From: Fen-1273 sp035516035
GTDB taxonomy: Bacteria > Bacteroidota > Ignavibacteria > UBA10030 > UBA6906
DNA: 31,309 nt
NCBI GenBank assembly: GCA_035516035.1
Contig: DATJAS010000064.1
Span: 1-31,309 of the forward strand
Direction: 5' to 3'
Part shown: positions 8,455-15,178 of the stretch, piece after piece
How positions within the stretch are numbered: the first letter of the stretch is position 1
Layout of the letters: every line of letters begins with the position of its first letter
Notes under the pieces: generated by a model
What the model was told of the DNA's origin: nothing
The model's input: only the letters and a program-made list of their open reading frames with translations
Databases searched by the model: none
Position numbers and translations under genes: made by a program

Positions 8455-8649
8455 TCAGGAAGCGGGCTTGCGGGGCATGATCATCCATGCCACAAGGTAG
8501 ACGAAAAGGCCCGGGACGATGCCGGTGAGGAGGTCCAGGACCACCACGAGCAGGCGGGCGACCGTCGGGTCGACCTCAAGGTATTCGGCGATCCCGCCGC
8601 ACACGCCGGCGAATTTCTTGTCGGTGTCGGAAAGATAGAGGCGTTTCAT
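8455..8649 (-). CDS. PspC domain small membrane protein
   Basis: The 64-residue protein is almost exactly one PspC domain. The N-terminal KRLYLSDTDKKFAGVCGGIAEYLEVDPTVARLL is the family signature, and one membrane-spanning segment follows (LVVVLDLLTGIVPGLFVYLVAWMIMP). PspC domains occur in phage-shock and envelope-stress proteins; single-domain versions of this size are common, with an unclear role. GGAG stands nine bases before the ATG. It is divergent from the GroES-like gene 74 bases away. Confidence 0.92.
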   Translation of the reverse strand: MKRLYLSDTDKKFAGVCGGIAEYLEVDPTVARLLVVVLDLLTGIVPGLFVYLVAWMIMPRKPAS

Positions 8650-8723
8650 GATGGCTCCGGTTGAGTGCCGGGAAATTGTGGTTCAGGGGGAAATTCCCGA
8701 CATTTGATACGTACGGAGGGACA

Positions 8724-9092
8724 ATGCAGTTTCGCAAGAAAATGATGGTCATCGGTGACAGGGTCCTCCTGCAGCTCGAGGACGGGCAGGACAGGACCAA
8801 GTCGGGCCTCTATCTCCCCGCCTCCGTGCGGGAGAAGGAAAAGGTCGCGATGGGGCGCGTGGTGCGCGTCGGCCCTGGCTACCCCATTCCGAACCCGAAC
8901 TACACGGAAGACGAACCCTGGTCGACTCCCAAAGAGCCGATGCGGTACATCCCGCTCCAGGCCAAGGAAGGTGACTATGCCATCTTCCTTCGCGAGCAGG
9001 GGGTGGAGGTGGAGTTCGAGGAGCAGAAGTACCTCATCGTCCCCCAGTCGGCCGTGCTGATGATCGTGCGCGACGAGCTTGCAGAGTCGTGA
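8724..9092 (+). CDS. GroES-like co-chaperonin with an insertion, no groEL beside it
   Basis: The 122-residue protein starts at the ATG at 8724, three bases after GGAGGG. GroES features are visible: IGDRVLLQLED at the start, the mobile-loop region EDGQDRTKSGLYLPASV, GRVVRVGPG, and the closing QKYLIVPQSAVLMIV. Typical GroES has ~95-100 residues. The extra length lies between GPG and the EGDYAIF strand (PIPNPNYTEDEPWSTPKEP and on), where GroES has its roof loop. No groEL follows; the gene converges on the aldolase with a strong hairpin between. It may be a second, specialised co-chaperonin or a GroES-fold protein with another partner. The fold is clear, the chaperonin role is not. Confidence 0.82.
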   Translation: MQFRKKMMVIGDRVLLQLEDGQDRTKSGLYLPASVREKEKVAMGRVVRVGPGYPIPNPNYTEDEPWSTPKEPMRYIPLQAKEGDYAIFLREQGVEVEFEEQKYLIVPQSAVLMIVRDELAES

Positions 9093-9098
9093 CGCCTG

Positions 9099-9130
9099 CC
9101 CGGTGCCGGCCGCACGCGACCGGCACCGGG
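9099..9130. terminator. Hairpin between convergent groES-like and aldolase genes
   Basis: This is a perfect 11-bp stem, CCCGGTGCCGG pairing with CCGGCACCGGG around a 10-base loop. It sits 7 bases after the plus-strand stop and 9 bases after the minus-strand stop. It lacks a T-run on either side, so it is a probable shared 3'-end structure rather than a classic intrinsic terminator. Confidence 0.5.
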
Positions 9131-9139
9131 ACACCGTCG

Positions 9140-10195
9140 TCAGGCGACCGTAACGTCCTTCGCCAGGTAGACGTCCTGTATCGCGTTGAGGAGCGCCGCG
9201 CCGTCCTTCATCGGCCGCTGGAACGCCTTCCTCCCCGAGATGAGGCCCGTGCCTCCCGCCCTCTTGTTGATCACCGCCGTCTTGACCGCCTCGGCGAGAT
9301 CGTTCTCGCCGGAGGCCCCGCCCGAATTGATGAGTCCCGCGCGCCCCATGTAGCAGTTGGCCACCTGGTATCGCGTCAGGTCGATCGGGTTGTCCGTGGT
9401 CAGCTCGGTGTAGACCTTCTTGCTCGTCTTGCCGAAATTGAGGGCGGTGTACCCGCCGTTGTTCTCCGGCAGCTTCTGCTTGATGATGTCGGCCTCAATC
9501 GTGACGCCCAGGTGGTTGGCCTGGCCGGTGAGGTCGGCGGAGACGTGGTAGTCCTTTTCCTTCGTCTTGAACGCGGCGTTGCGCGTGTAGCACCAGAGGA
9601 TGGTCGCCATCCCGAGCTGGTGCGCGTGCTTGAAGGCTGCGGTCACCTCCTGGATCTGCCGCTTCGATTCCTCGGACCCGAAATAGATGGTCGCCCCGAC
9701 CGCGGTCGCGCCCATGTCGAAGGCCATCTCCACGTCGCCGAACATGATCTGGTCATACGTATTCGGGTAGGAGAGGAACTCGTTGTGATTGACCTTCACG
9801 ATGAAGGGGATCCTGTGGGCGTATTTCCGCGCGACCGATCCCAGGACGCCGAACGTCGATGCGACGGCGTTGCAGCCCCCCTCGATGGCGAGCTTCACGA
9901 TGTTCTCGGGATCGAAATAGGCCGGGTTCGGGGCGAACGAGGCGCCGGCAGAATGCTCGATGCCCTGGTCTACCGGGAGGATCGACAGGTAGCCCGTGCC
10001 GGCGAGCCGGCCGGTGTTGAAGAGCTGTCCCAGCGACTTCAGGACGCCCGGTTTTCTGTCCGATCCGACCCAGACCCGGTCGATGAAATCCGGCCCGGGG
10101 AGGTGAAGCGAGGACTTAGGCACGGTTTTACACGTGTGCTCCAGGAGCGTCTTTGCGTCCGCCCCCAGTAATTGCTCGATCTCTTTGAGCTGCAT
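9140..10195 (-). CDS. fbaB: Class I fructose-bisphosphate aldolase (FbaB/DhnA type)
   Basis: The 351-residue protein matches the ~350 residues of E. coli FbaB. It cleaves fructose 1,6-bisphosphate into two triose phosphates through a Schiff-base lysine, in the cytosol, in glycolysis and gluconeogenesis. Supporting segments are LSILPVDQGIEHSAGASFAPNP, EGGCNAVASTFGVLG, the central KVNHNEF, and the late-barrel EADIIKQKLP, whose lysine is the likely Schiff-base residue. INSGGASGEND, with AGGTGLISGRKAFQRP, forms the phosphate-binding end. AAGGAG nine bases before the ATG fixes the start; the frame continues upstream without a better site. A promoter lies about 45 bases upstream. With the phosphofructokinase at 21.6 kb it covers two successive glycolytic steps, but in separate units. 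Confidence 0.93.
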   Translation of the reverse strand: MQLKEIEQLLGADAKTLLEHTCKTVPKSSLHLPGPDFIDRVWVGSDRKPGVLKSLGQLFNTGRLAGTGYLSILPVDQGIEHSAGASFAPNPAYFDPENIVKLAIEGGCNAVASTFGVLGSVARKYAHRIPFIVKVNHNEFLSYPNTYDQIMFGDVEMAFDMGATAVGATIYFGSEESKRQIQEVTAAFKHAHQLGMATILWCYTRNAAFKTKEKDYHVSADLTGQANHLGVTIEADIIKQKLPENNGGYTALNFGKTSKKVYTELTTDNPIDLTRYQVANCYMGRAGLINSGGASGENDLAEAVKTAVINKRAGGTGLISGRKAFQRPMKDGAALLNAIQDVYLAKDVTVA

Positions 10196-10240
10196 TACCG
10201 CGTTCTCCTTGGGAATGTTTGGTGTGCGATGCCGGGTCAA

Positions 10241-10269
10241 AATATACCCAAACGCCGGCGGAGTTACAA
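10241..10269 (-). promoter_or_regulatory. Promoter of the class I aldolase gene
   Basis: On the minus strand TTGTAA (10269-10264), a 17-base spacer and TATATT (10246-10241). The leader to the ATG is about 40 bases. Confidence 0.6.
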
Positions 10270-10435
10270 CGGTAGAAATTCCCTCCTGCGGTAACACTTT
10301 GTGCCAAAAAAGACAACTCTGTCGCCTTGTATGTACAGACTTAGCCCATATCCGCCGCAATTTGGGCAGAACCTTTCTGGCATGATATTCGTATATAACT
10401 CAGAGGCTCGCACAAAGCGCAGAGAGGAGGCACCC

Positions 10436-10585
10436 ATGAGAATCCAGTATCGGTTCGCGAAACTCTCGAGAGACGAACGGGAGCTGCTGGAGATGGTGCT
10501 GCTGGAAGAGATGGATATGCAGCGCTGGTTCACGATCACGTACAGTGCGGCGTTCGGCAAAGAGCTTTTCCTCTCGCTCAACTGA
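10436..10585 (+). CDS. Unrecognised 49-residue protein
   Basis: A very good ribosome site (GAGGAGG, six bases before the ATG) makes this a credible gene despite its size. The protein begins MRIQYRFAKLSRDERELLEM, then LLEEMDMQRW, and ends ELFLSLN. It is charged and helical in the first half and more hydrophobic at the end, with no signal peptide. I do not recognise it. It is followed after 22 bases by a second 49-residue gene and then by a strong terminator, so the two probably share a short transcript that is divergent from the aldolase gene. Confidence 0.6.
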   Translation: MRIQYRFAKLSRDERELLEMVLLEEMDMQRWFTITYSAAFGKELFLSLN

Positions 10586-10607
10586 AAGACAGGCGGATTT
10601 TACGACA

Positions 10608-10757
10608 ATGAGAACCATAACGATCACGGCATTGATGGCAACGCTGGTGGCGATTCCGTTCATCCTCCGCAGGCACCGGGCGCAGGTCCGCACGATCCGC
10701 GCCGACTCGGGAACGGATGATCCCCGCCGGTACGACGTCTTCGATTTCGTAAGCTGA
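10608..10757 (+). CDS. Unrecognised 49-residue single-span membrane protein
   Basis: The protein starts MRTITITALMATLVAIPFIL, a short membrane span or signal-like segment. A basic stretch (RRHRAQVR) follows, then an acidic-aromatic tail (DDPRRYDVFDFVS). The charge pattern would leave the tail in the cytoplasm (inference). The ribosome site is weak (AGGCGG about 11 bases upstream). Support comes from its place between the previous small gene and the terminator at 10813-10856, and from the sharp hydrophobic-to-basic switch, which is hard to explain as chance in a GC-rich spacer. The family is unknown. Confidence 0.5.
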   Translation: MRTITITALMATLVAIPFILRRHRAQVRTIRADSGTDDPRRYDVFDFVS

Positions 10758-10812
10758 CATACGGAAATCTCGCGACGCGTCCATTGGTGGGAATGGACGC
10801 GCTCGTCCGGGT

Positions 10813-10856
10813 GACAGGGGATACGCTGGTGGGTCGTATCCCCTGTCCCATTTTTT
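10813..10856 (+). terminator. Strong Rho-independent terminator after the small-protein pair
   Basis: A perfect 13-bp stem, GACAGGGGATACG pairing with CGTATCCCCTGTC around a 9-base loop, is followed after CCA by TTTTTT. Confidence 0.9.
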
Positions 10857-10861
10857 CCCGG

Positions 10862-10922
10862 TCATTGCGAGCGCTCTTTGCGAAGCGCGTCTTTTGCGTG
10901 GCGCCACCGGCGCCACAATCTG
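10862..10922 (+). repeat. Dispersed intergenic hairpin repeat, copy B
   Basis: It begins TCATTGCGAGCGCTCTTTGC, continues GAAGCGCGTCTTTTGCG, then a hairpin TGGCGCC-acc-GGCGCCA, and ends CAATCT. Compared with copy A the hairpin arms differ, but on both sides, so pairing is kept. It lies directly after the terminator at 10813-10856. Confidence 0.75.
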
Positions 10923-10937
10923 CCCCGAAATTTCCCC

Positions 10938-10966
10938 TTGCAACTCTCGCCTGTTCACCGTATCTT
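10938..10966 (+). promoter_or_regulatory. Promoter of the first cold-shock gene
   Basis: TTGCAA (10938-10943), a 17-base spacer and TATCTT (10961-10966). Transcription would start near 10973. Confidence 0.55.
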
Positions 10967-10972
10967 GCTTGG

Positions 10973-11186
10973 CAAGCTACTGTACACCGTTTTGCACTTT
11001 TAATGGTTCCGTTGGTTTCGAGGCTCTCCTCTGGAACGGACAGCACGTGCCCGTGTCGAGCGGTGGGAGTTGAGGGAGAACACCCGCTAACCGGCCTGTA
11101 AGCTATTAAGAGGCAAACACCAGGTGCCCCCGCGGGGGCGGCTCTGCCGTACGTTTCCAGCACTAGTGTCAATAAAGGAGATCCCG
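10973..11186 (+). promoter_or_regulatory. Long 5' leader of the cold-shock gene
   Basis: About 214 bases between the predicted start of transcription and the ATG carry no credible gene. The leader includes a perfect CCCCCGCGGGGG palindrome near 11127 and several short complementary stretches before the AAAGGAGAT ribosome site. Long structured leaders are known for cspA-type mRNAs, where they act as thermosensors; that role here is inference. The region 10758-11186 otherwise holds only the terminator, repeat B and the promoter. Confidence 0.45.
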
Positions 11187-11387
11187 ATGGAACAGGGTGT
11201 CGTGAAGTGGTTCAACGGGGCCAAGGGTTACGGGTTCATCAAGCGCGATTCGGGCGAGGACGTGTTTGTCCACTACAAGGCGATCGTGGGCGAGGGCTAC
11301 AAGACGCTGAATGAGGGGGACAAGGTCCAGTTCGAAGTCGAAAAAGGGCCCAAGGGGCTGCAGGCGTCCAACGTCAGCAAAGTCTGA
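11187..11387 (+). CDS. Cold-shock protein (CspA family)
   Basis: A single cold-shock domain of 66 residues. RNP1 is KGYGFIKRD and RNP2 is DVFVHY; the start MEQGVVKWFNGAKGYGFI is canonical. It binds single-stranded RNA and DNA as an RNA chaperone in the cytosol. AAAGGAGAT four bases before the ATG is a near-ideal ribosome site and excludes the longer frame. A terminator follows 24 bases after the stop, then a second cold-shock gene. A long leader upstream suggests regulation at the mRNA level. Confidence 0.96.
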   Translation: MEQGVVKWFNGAKGYGFIKRDSGEDVFVHYKAIVGEGYKTLNEGDKVQFEVEKGPKGLQASNVSKV

Positions 11388-11411
11388 CGGCGGCGCGGAG
11401 TTACGGTGCCG

Positions 11412-11437
11412 GCCCCGGCGCAATTGCCGGGGCTTTT
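11412..11437 (+). terminator. Rho-independent terminator after the first cold-shock gene
   Basis: A perfect 8-bp stem, GCCCCGGC pairing with GCCGGGGC around GCAATT, followed by TTTTGTGTTT. Confidence 0.85.
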
Positions 11438-11473
11438 GTGTTTCACTCTTGATGTAAGCAGAAGGAACAGTGC

Positions 11474-11674
11474 ATGACTGGCACGGTAAAATTTTTCAAC
11501 GGGGCAAAAGGGTACGGGTTCATCACGGCCGACGGGGGGGAGGAGATTTTCTTTCACCAGAGTAACGTGAAGCAGACCGGCTTCCGCGATACGCTGAAGC
11601 AGGGCGACCTGGTGTCGTTCGAAATCAAGACCGAGCAGAAAGGAAAACGGGCGATCAACGTCGTCCGCCAGTAA
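11474..11674 (+). CDS. Second cold-shock protein (CspA family)
   Basis: The 66-residue protein starts MTGTVKFFNGAKGYGFIT. RNP1 is KGYGFITAD. RNP2 reads EIFFHQSN in place of the more usual (D/E)VFVH, so it is more diverged than its neighbour and is not a recent duplicate. An AGAAGGA stretch lies upstream of the ATG. It comes after the first gene's terminator and 7 bases before the nitrilase-family gene, so it probably shares a transcript with the latter. Confidence 0.95.
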   Translation: MTGTVKFFNGAKGYGFITADGGEEIFFHQSNVKQTGFRDTLKQGDLVSFEIKTEQKGKRAINVVRQ

Positions 11675-11681
11675 CGTCGGT

Positions 11682-12485
11682 ATGGACACGGTCCGCGTCG
11701 GCCTTTGCACCGGCCTCGGGCCGCTCTCGGAGGGGGACCTCGCCGCGAGGCTGGGGGGACCGGATATTCTCCTCTTCCCGGAGCTCGTCGATGGCGGATA
11801 CGCACGCCTGAAATCGGGAGGAGAGCCGCACCGCGCGGGAGATCCTCTGCTGCGGCAGTTTTCGGCGGCCTCGCGCACCGTTGCCCCCGCGTGCATCGCC
11901 GGCAGCGTATTCCTCCTGCAGGGGAGCCCCGCTCCCGCCAACGCGAGCCTGGTCTTCCAGGGCGGCCGCGTGATCCACAGGTACGACAAGATCCACCTCT
12001 TCCGCCCCACCGGGGATCACCTCTACTTCCGCGCCGGGTCCCGCATCCGCACGTTCCGGCTCCGCGCCGGGCGCTCAACACTCCGCTGCGGCGTCATCAT
12101 CTGCTACGACCTCCGGTTTCCCGAGCTTGCCAGGGCCATGACACGGATGGGCATGGACATCCTCTTCATCCCCGCCCGATGGCCCGCCGCGCGCGACGAC
12201 GCCTGGCAGACGCTGCTGAAGGCCCGGGCGATCGAAAACCAGGTTTTTGTCGTGGGGTGCAATGCCGGGGGGGAGGAGGGGGGATGGTCCTACGCGTTTG
12301 ACCCGACGGGAGTGAAGATCTTCGACAGCCACGACGCGCCCGGGGACGAAGCCCACGCGCTCGCGCTCGACCTGGGGCGCATCGACGAGGCCCTCCGGCT
12401 GCACCGGGGACTCGCCGAGGCGGTGGTGCTACGATCGTCGCCGCTTCGGCGCCGCGTGACGGCGCGCCGCGGGCGCGCCCGCTGA
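11682..12485 (+). CDS. Carbon-nitrogen hydrolase (nitrilase superfamily), probable omega-amidase type
   Basis: The protein has 267 residues. The catalytic Glu-Lys-Cys triad is visible: Glu34 in LFPELVDGG, Lys103 in YDKIHLF and Cys141 in IICYDLRFPELA. The later RWPAARDDAWQTLLKARAIENQVFVVGCN resembles omega-amidases of the YafV/Nit2 group, which hydrolyse 2-oxoglutaramate or similar amides in the cytosol; the exact substrate cannot be read from sequence. There is no clear ribosome site, and the ATG is 7 bases after the cold-shock stop codon, so translation may be coupled. The C-terminus is a basic tail (LRRRVTARRGRAR) encoded where the gene overlaps the end of queF by 57 bases on the other strand. 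Confidence 0.88.
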   Translation: MDTVRVGLCTGLGPLSEGDLAARLGGPDILLFPELVDGGYARLKSGGEPHRAGDPLLRQFSAASRTVAPACIAGSVFLLQGSPAPANASLVFQGGRVIHRYDKIHLFRPTGDHLYFRAGSRIRTFRLRAGRSTLRCGVIICYDLRFPELARAMTRMGMDILFIPARWPAARDDAWQTLLKARAIENQVFVVGCNAGGEEGGWSYAFDPTGVKIFDSHDAPGDEAHALALDLGRIDEALRLHRGLAEAVVLRSSPLRRRVTARRGRAR

Positions 12486-12881
12486 ACGCCTGGCGCCGTG
12501 CTCGCGGCTCGCGACCGTGTGCACGCCGCCGCGGATCCGGTAATCGGCGGTCACCTTCATCCATTTCGGCGACGCACAGCGGACGAGATCTTCCAGGATC
12601 CTGTTGACCGCGTGCTCCTGGTAGATGCCGACGTTCCTGTAGGAGAGCAGGTAGTACTTGAACGACCGGAGCTCGATCAGCACCCGGGCCGGGACGTAGG
12701 AGACCGTGATGGTGCCGAAATCGGGGAGTCCCGACCAGGGGCAGACGGCGGTGAATTCGTCCGTGTCGATATCGACGACGATCTCCTTCCCCGGGTATTC
12801 GTAGGGAAACGTCTCGAGCGCGGCCGTGTCGATGGAAGACTCCGGCGCGGCATCGTAGCGCCGGTCAAGCGGTTGCGTCAT
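12429..12881 (-). CDS. queF: NADPH-dependent 7-cyano-7-deazaguanine reductase (preQ1 synthase), QueF type I
   Basis: The enzyme reduces preQ0 to preQ1 in queuosine biosynthesis, in the cytosol. From the ATG at 12881 it has 150 residues. The catalytic cysteine lies in TAVCPWSGLPDFGTI; the family motif is seen in ELRSFKYYLLSYRN, where NADPH binds, followed by the substrate-binding Glu of YQEHAVNRI. The enzyme core ends around YRIRGGVHT, and ~25 residues of Arg/Ala-rich tail follow (AGAPAARRHAAPKRRRS). That tail reads through the end of the convergent nitrilase gene, so it may be a recent extension by stop-codon loss. The ribosome site is weak. No other queuosine gene and no preQ1 riboswitch was found here. 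Confidence 0.9.
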   Translation of the reverse strand: MTQPLDRRYDAAPESSIDTAALETFPYEYPGKEIVVDIDTDEFTAVCPWSGLPDFGTITVSYVPARVLIELRSFKYYLLSYRNVGIYQEHAVNRILEDLVRCASPKWMKVTADYRIRGGVHTVASREHGARRSAGAPAARRHAAPKRRRS

Positions 12882-12941
12882 CGGTCTCGCGGATCTGTCC
12901 GGTGAATGGTCGTGCCGTACGACTGCGGCGGGAGATAATAT

Positions 12942-13463
12942 ATGAGAATCGTCCTGCAAATGAAAACCGGCCCCCTTCTCGTCTCACTCCTCGTGGGGCT
13001 CTGTGTCGCGGGGTGCGCGGGGACATCGCGGCCCGTCGCGGAACCCTCCGAGAGAGGGTGGGTCTCCCGCGAGATCCTGGATACACCCCCCTACGCGGCG
13101 TTCAAAGCCGGGTACGACACCGCGACGATTATGCCGGCGCTGGTTTCCCTCATCAGCGGCGCGAAAGAGGGGGTGGACGTGACCGTTTTTTTCGGCGGGT
13201 GGTGCCCCGACAGCAAGAGGGAGGTTCCGCGCTTCCTGAAGCTCGCCGATGAGGCGGGCTTCCCCCCCTCCAGCATCAGGCTCTACGCGCTGGACCGGAC
13301 GAAGAAGAGCGACGACGGGATGACGGATACGTTCGGCATCACGCGCGTGCCGACGTTCGTCTTCATGAAGGAGGGGAGGGAGCTGGGGAGGATCACCGAG
13401 TTCCCCTCGACCACGATCGAGGGGGACGTCGTGACGATCCTCGCGAAGGGATTGCCGCGATGA
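12942..13463 (+). CDS. Thioredoxin-fold lipoprotein with a CPDS active site
   Basis: The protein has 173 residues. A lipoprotein signal peptide ends in a lipobox (CVAGC), so Cys becomes lipidated after processing by LspA, whose gene is also in this window. The thioredoxin-like core holds VTVFFGGWCPDSKREVPRFL and the cis-proline loop ITRVPTFVFMKEG. The active site is Cys-Pro-Asp-Ser, with no second cysteine. It therefore cannot do ordinary dithiol exchange and fits a monothiol, chaperone-like or binding role at the membrane (inference). GGGAG seven bases before the ATG at 12942 fixes the start. It diverges from queF and ends three bases before the convergent htpX-like stop. Confidence 0.87.
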   Translation: MRIVLQMKTGPLLVSLLVGLCVAGCAGTSRPVAEPSERGWVSREILDTPPYAAFKAGYDTATIMPALVSLISGAKEGVDVTVFFGGWCPDSKREVPRFLKLADEAGFPPSSIRLYALDRTKKSDDGMTDTFGITRVPTFVFMKEGRELGRITEFPSTTIEGDVVTILAKGLPR

Positions 13464-13466
13464 CCG

Positions 13467-14441
13467 TCAGGCGTGCTGGTAGGCCATCGCCTTCAGCAGC
13501 ATGATCCGCTTCTGGATCGGCGGGTGCGTGGAGAACAGGTCCGCGAAAAATCCTTCCTTGCCGTCCAGGTTGCTCCCGAGCGGGTTGGCGATGCAGAGGT
13601 GGGCGGTCCCCTGTTTGATCGAGCGCGTCGGTTCGACCGCGGCGTCGATCTTCTGCAGCGCGGAGGCCAGCGCCGCCGGGTTGCGCGTCAGCTGGGCGCC
13701 GGAGGCGTCCGCCAGGTATTCCCTCTGCCGCGACACCGCCATCGCGAGCACCTTCGAAATGAAGGGGGCAAGGACCAGCGCGATCAGCCAGAGCACCAGC
13801 AGCACCACTCCCCCTCCGCCCCCCCCGCTCCTGCTCCGCCTCCCCCCCGTGCCGAACCGCGCCGTGCGCGAGCCGAACTGCGCCAGGAGCATCACGGCGC
13901 CGATCAGGGCGGCGATGACTGTCATCAGCCTGATGTCGTAGTTGCGCACGTGGCCCATCTCGTGGGCCACGACTCCCTGCAGCTCGTCCCTGTTGAGCGA
14001 ATCGAGAAGTCCCTGCGTGACCGCTATGCAGGCGTGCTCGGGGTCCTTCCCCGTGGCGAACGCGTTCGGGTCGGGATCGGGGATGACGTACACCGCGGGG
14101 GGGGGAATGCCGGCGGCGATCGCCATCTCCTCCACGACGTTGTGAAGCTGCGTGTAGCGGGGATCGTCTGCGGCGGCCGGAACGGCGCCCGAGGAGGCGA
14201 GCACGGTGCGGGCGCCGCTCTCCAGCCCGTTGTACGCGCTGAAGGCGCCGATGAGGATTGCGGCGAGCGTGGCGACCGGGAAGCCGAAAAGCCCGCGCCC
14301 TCCCGGGTCATACCCCAGGAAGAAGACGTCGAATCCGAGGCCCAGGAACGCGACAAACAGCACGAAGACCGCCATCACCACCACCGTGTTCCGCCGGTTC
14401 GCCGCCTGTTGTTCGAATATGTTGGCGGGTGCGCCGCTCAC
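13467..14441 (-). CDS. M48-family membrane zinc metalloprotease (HtpX-like)
   Basis: The protein has 324 residues. The zinc site is HEMGH (160-164), and the third ligand lies in SRQREYLADASGA. Hydrophobic segments near 20-42, 52-72, 172-192 and 215-240 fit an HtpX-like inner-membrane protease with a cytosolic active site, a quality-control enzyme for membrane proteins. The start is a GTG; the next ATG would cut the N-terminal NIFEQQAANRR segment typical of the family. A Gly/Ser-rich linker (RRSRSGGGGGG) precedes one membrane segment. It follows lemA by 9 bases, a pairing seen in many bacteria. Confidence 0.92.
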   Translation of the reverse strand: MSGAPANIFEQQAANRRNTVVVMAVFVLFVAFLGLGFDVFFLGYDPGGRGLFGFPVATLAAILIGAFSAYNGLESGARTVLASSGAVPAAADDPRYTQLHNVVEEMAIAAGIPPPAVYVIPDPDPNAFATGKDPEHACIAVTQGLLDSLNRDELQGVVAHEMGHVRNYDIRLMTVIAALIGAVMLLAQFGSRTARFGTGGRRSRSGGGGGGVVLLVLWLIALVLAPFISKVLAMAVSRQREYLADASGAQLTRNPAALASALQKIDAAVEPTRSIKQGTAHLCIANPLGSNLDGKEGFFADLFSTHPPIQKRIMLLKAMAYQHA

Positions 14442-14450
14442 GGCCGGGCG

Positions 14451-15017
14451 CTATTTCTTCAGCGAGAGGTCGACCTGCGGCACCTCCCTGTCGCCGGCGT
14501 CCTTGATTTCGAACAGTTCCGCCGGCTTGAAAGAGAACATCCCCGCGATGATGTTGCCGGGAAACACCTGCTGGGCGATGTTGAACTTTGTCGCAATGTC
14601 GTTGTAGAACTGGCGGGCGAAGCCGATCTTGTTCTCCGTGCTTGACAGTTCTTCCTGCAGCTGCTTGACGTTTTCGTTCGACTTCAGCGTGGGATAGCTC
14701 TCGGCCAGCGCGAAGAGGCGTCCGAGGGCGCCCGTCAGGGCCCCCTCCTTTGCCGCGGAGTCGGCGACGCCGGTGGCGCTCACCGCTGCGGCCCGGGCGG
14801 CGATGACCTTCTGAAGCGTCTCCTGCTCGAATTCCATCGAGCCCTTGATGGTGTTGACGAGGTTCGGGATGAGATCGTGACGGCGCTTGAGCTGCACGTC
14901 AATCTGCTTCCATCCGTTGGCCACCTGGTTGCGCAGCGTGATCAGGCCGTTATACCGCGCGATCGCCCAGATGAGGACGACGACGACGAGAATGAGAAGA
15001 ATGAGCAGCGGACCCAT
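14451..15017 (-). CDS. lemA: LemA family membrane protein
   Basis: The protein has 188 residues. One N-terminal membrane anchor (GPLLILLILVVVVLIWAIA) is followed by the family's helical core: YNGLITLRNQVANGWKQIDVQLKRRHDLIPNLVNTIKGSM, then FALAESYPTLKSNENVKQLQEEL and ARQFYNDIATKFN. LemA proteins have an extracytoplasmic helical bundle with no established biochemical role, often encoded next to HtpX-type proteases as here. The ATG at 15017 has GGAG upstream, which excludes the longer frame. Its promoter lies 35 bases upstream. Confidence 0.95.
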   Translation of the reverse strand: MGPLLILLILVVVVLIWAIARYNGLITLRNQVANGWKQIDVQLKRRHDLIPNLVNTIKGSMEFEQETLQKVIAARAAAVSATGVADSAAKEGALTGALGRLFALAESYPTLKSNENVKQLQEELSSTENKIGFARQFYNDIATKFNIAQQVFPGNIIAGMFSFKPAELFEIKDAGDREVPQVDLSLKK

Positions 15018-15051
15018 GGATGCTCCGGTCGGTTGTGTTCGGGACAGCGCC

Positions 15052-15080
15052 AACGTAAAAAGAAGCAGGCTGGAAGTCAA
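15052..15080 (-). promoter_or_regulatory. Promoter of lemA-htpX
   Basis: On the minus strand TTGACT (15080-15075), 17 bases, then TACGTT (15057-15052). Its -35 box is only 10 bases from the -35 box of the divergent promoter at 15091. Confidence 0.65.
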
Positions 15081-15090
15081 GGCGGGTTTG

Positions 15091-15119
15091 TTGACATTCG
15101 GAAGCGATTTGGATATATT
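15091..15119 (+). promoter_or_regulatory. Near-consensus promoter of the TolB-like TPR gene
   Basis: TTGACA (15091-15096), exactly 17 bases, then TATATT (15114-15119). The four bases before the -10 box are TGGA, as in the promoter at 17878. Confidence 0.85.
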
Positions 15120-15178
15120 CCCGTGCATTTGGCGGACGAAGTTCGCCGTTCCCCCCCGCCGGCCCATTGTGCCTGACC

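Noticed and set aside
8650..8723. CIRCE heat-shock operator before the GroES-like gene
   Set aside because: No TTAGCACTC-N9-GAGTGCTAA element; only an imperfect GGGAAATT repeat.
11040..11150. A structured RNA gene upstream of the cold-shock gene
   Set aside because: No match to SRP RNA, tmRNA or a tRNA could be seen; kept only as part of the 5' leader.
12882..12965. preQ1 riboswitch or promoter before queF
   Set aside because: No preQ1-type aptamer pattern; a TATATT at 12937-12942 has only a poor -35 and overlaps the divergent ATG.
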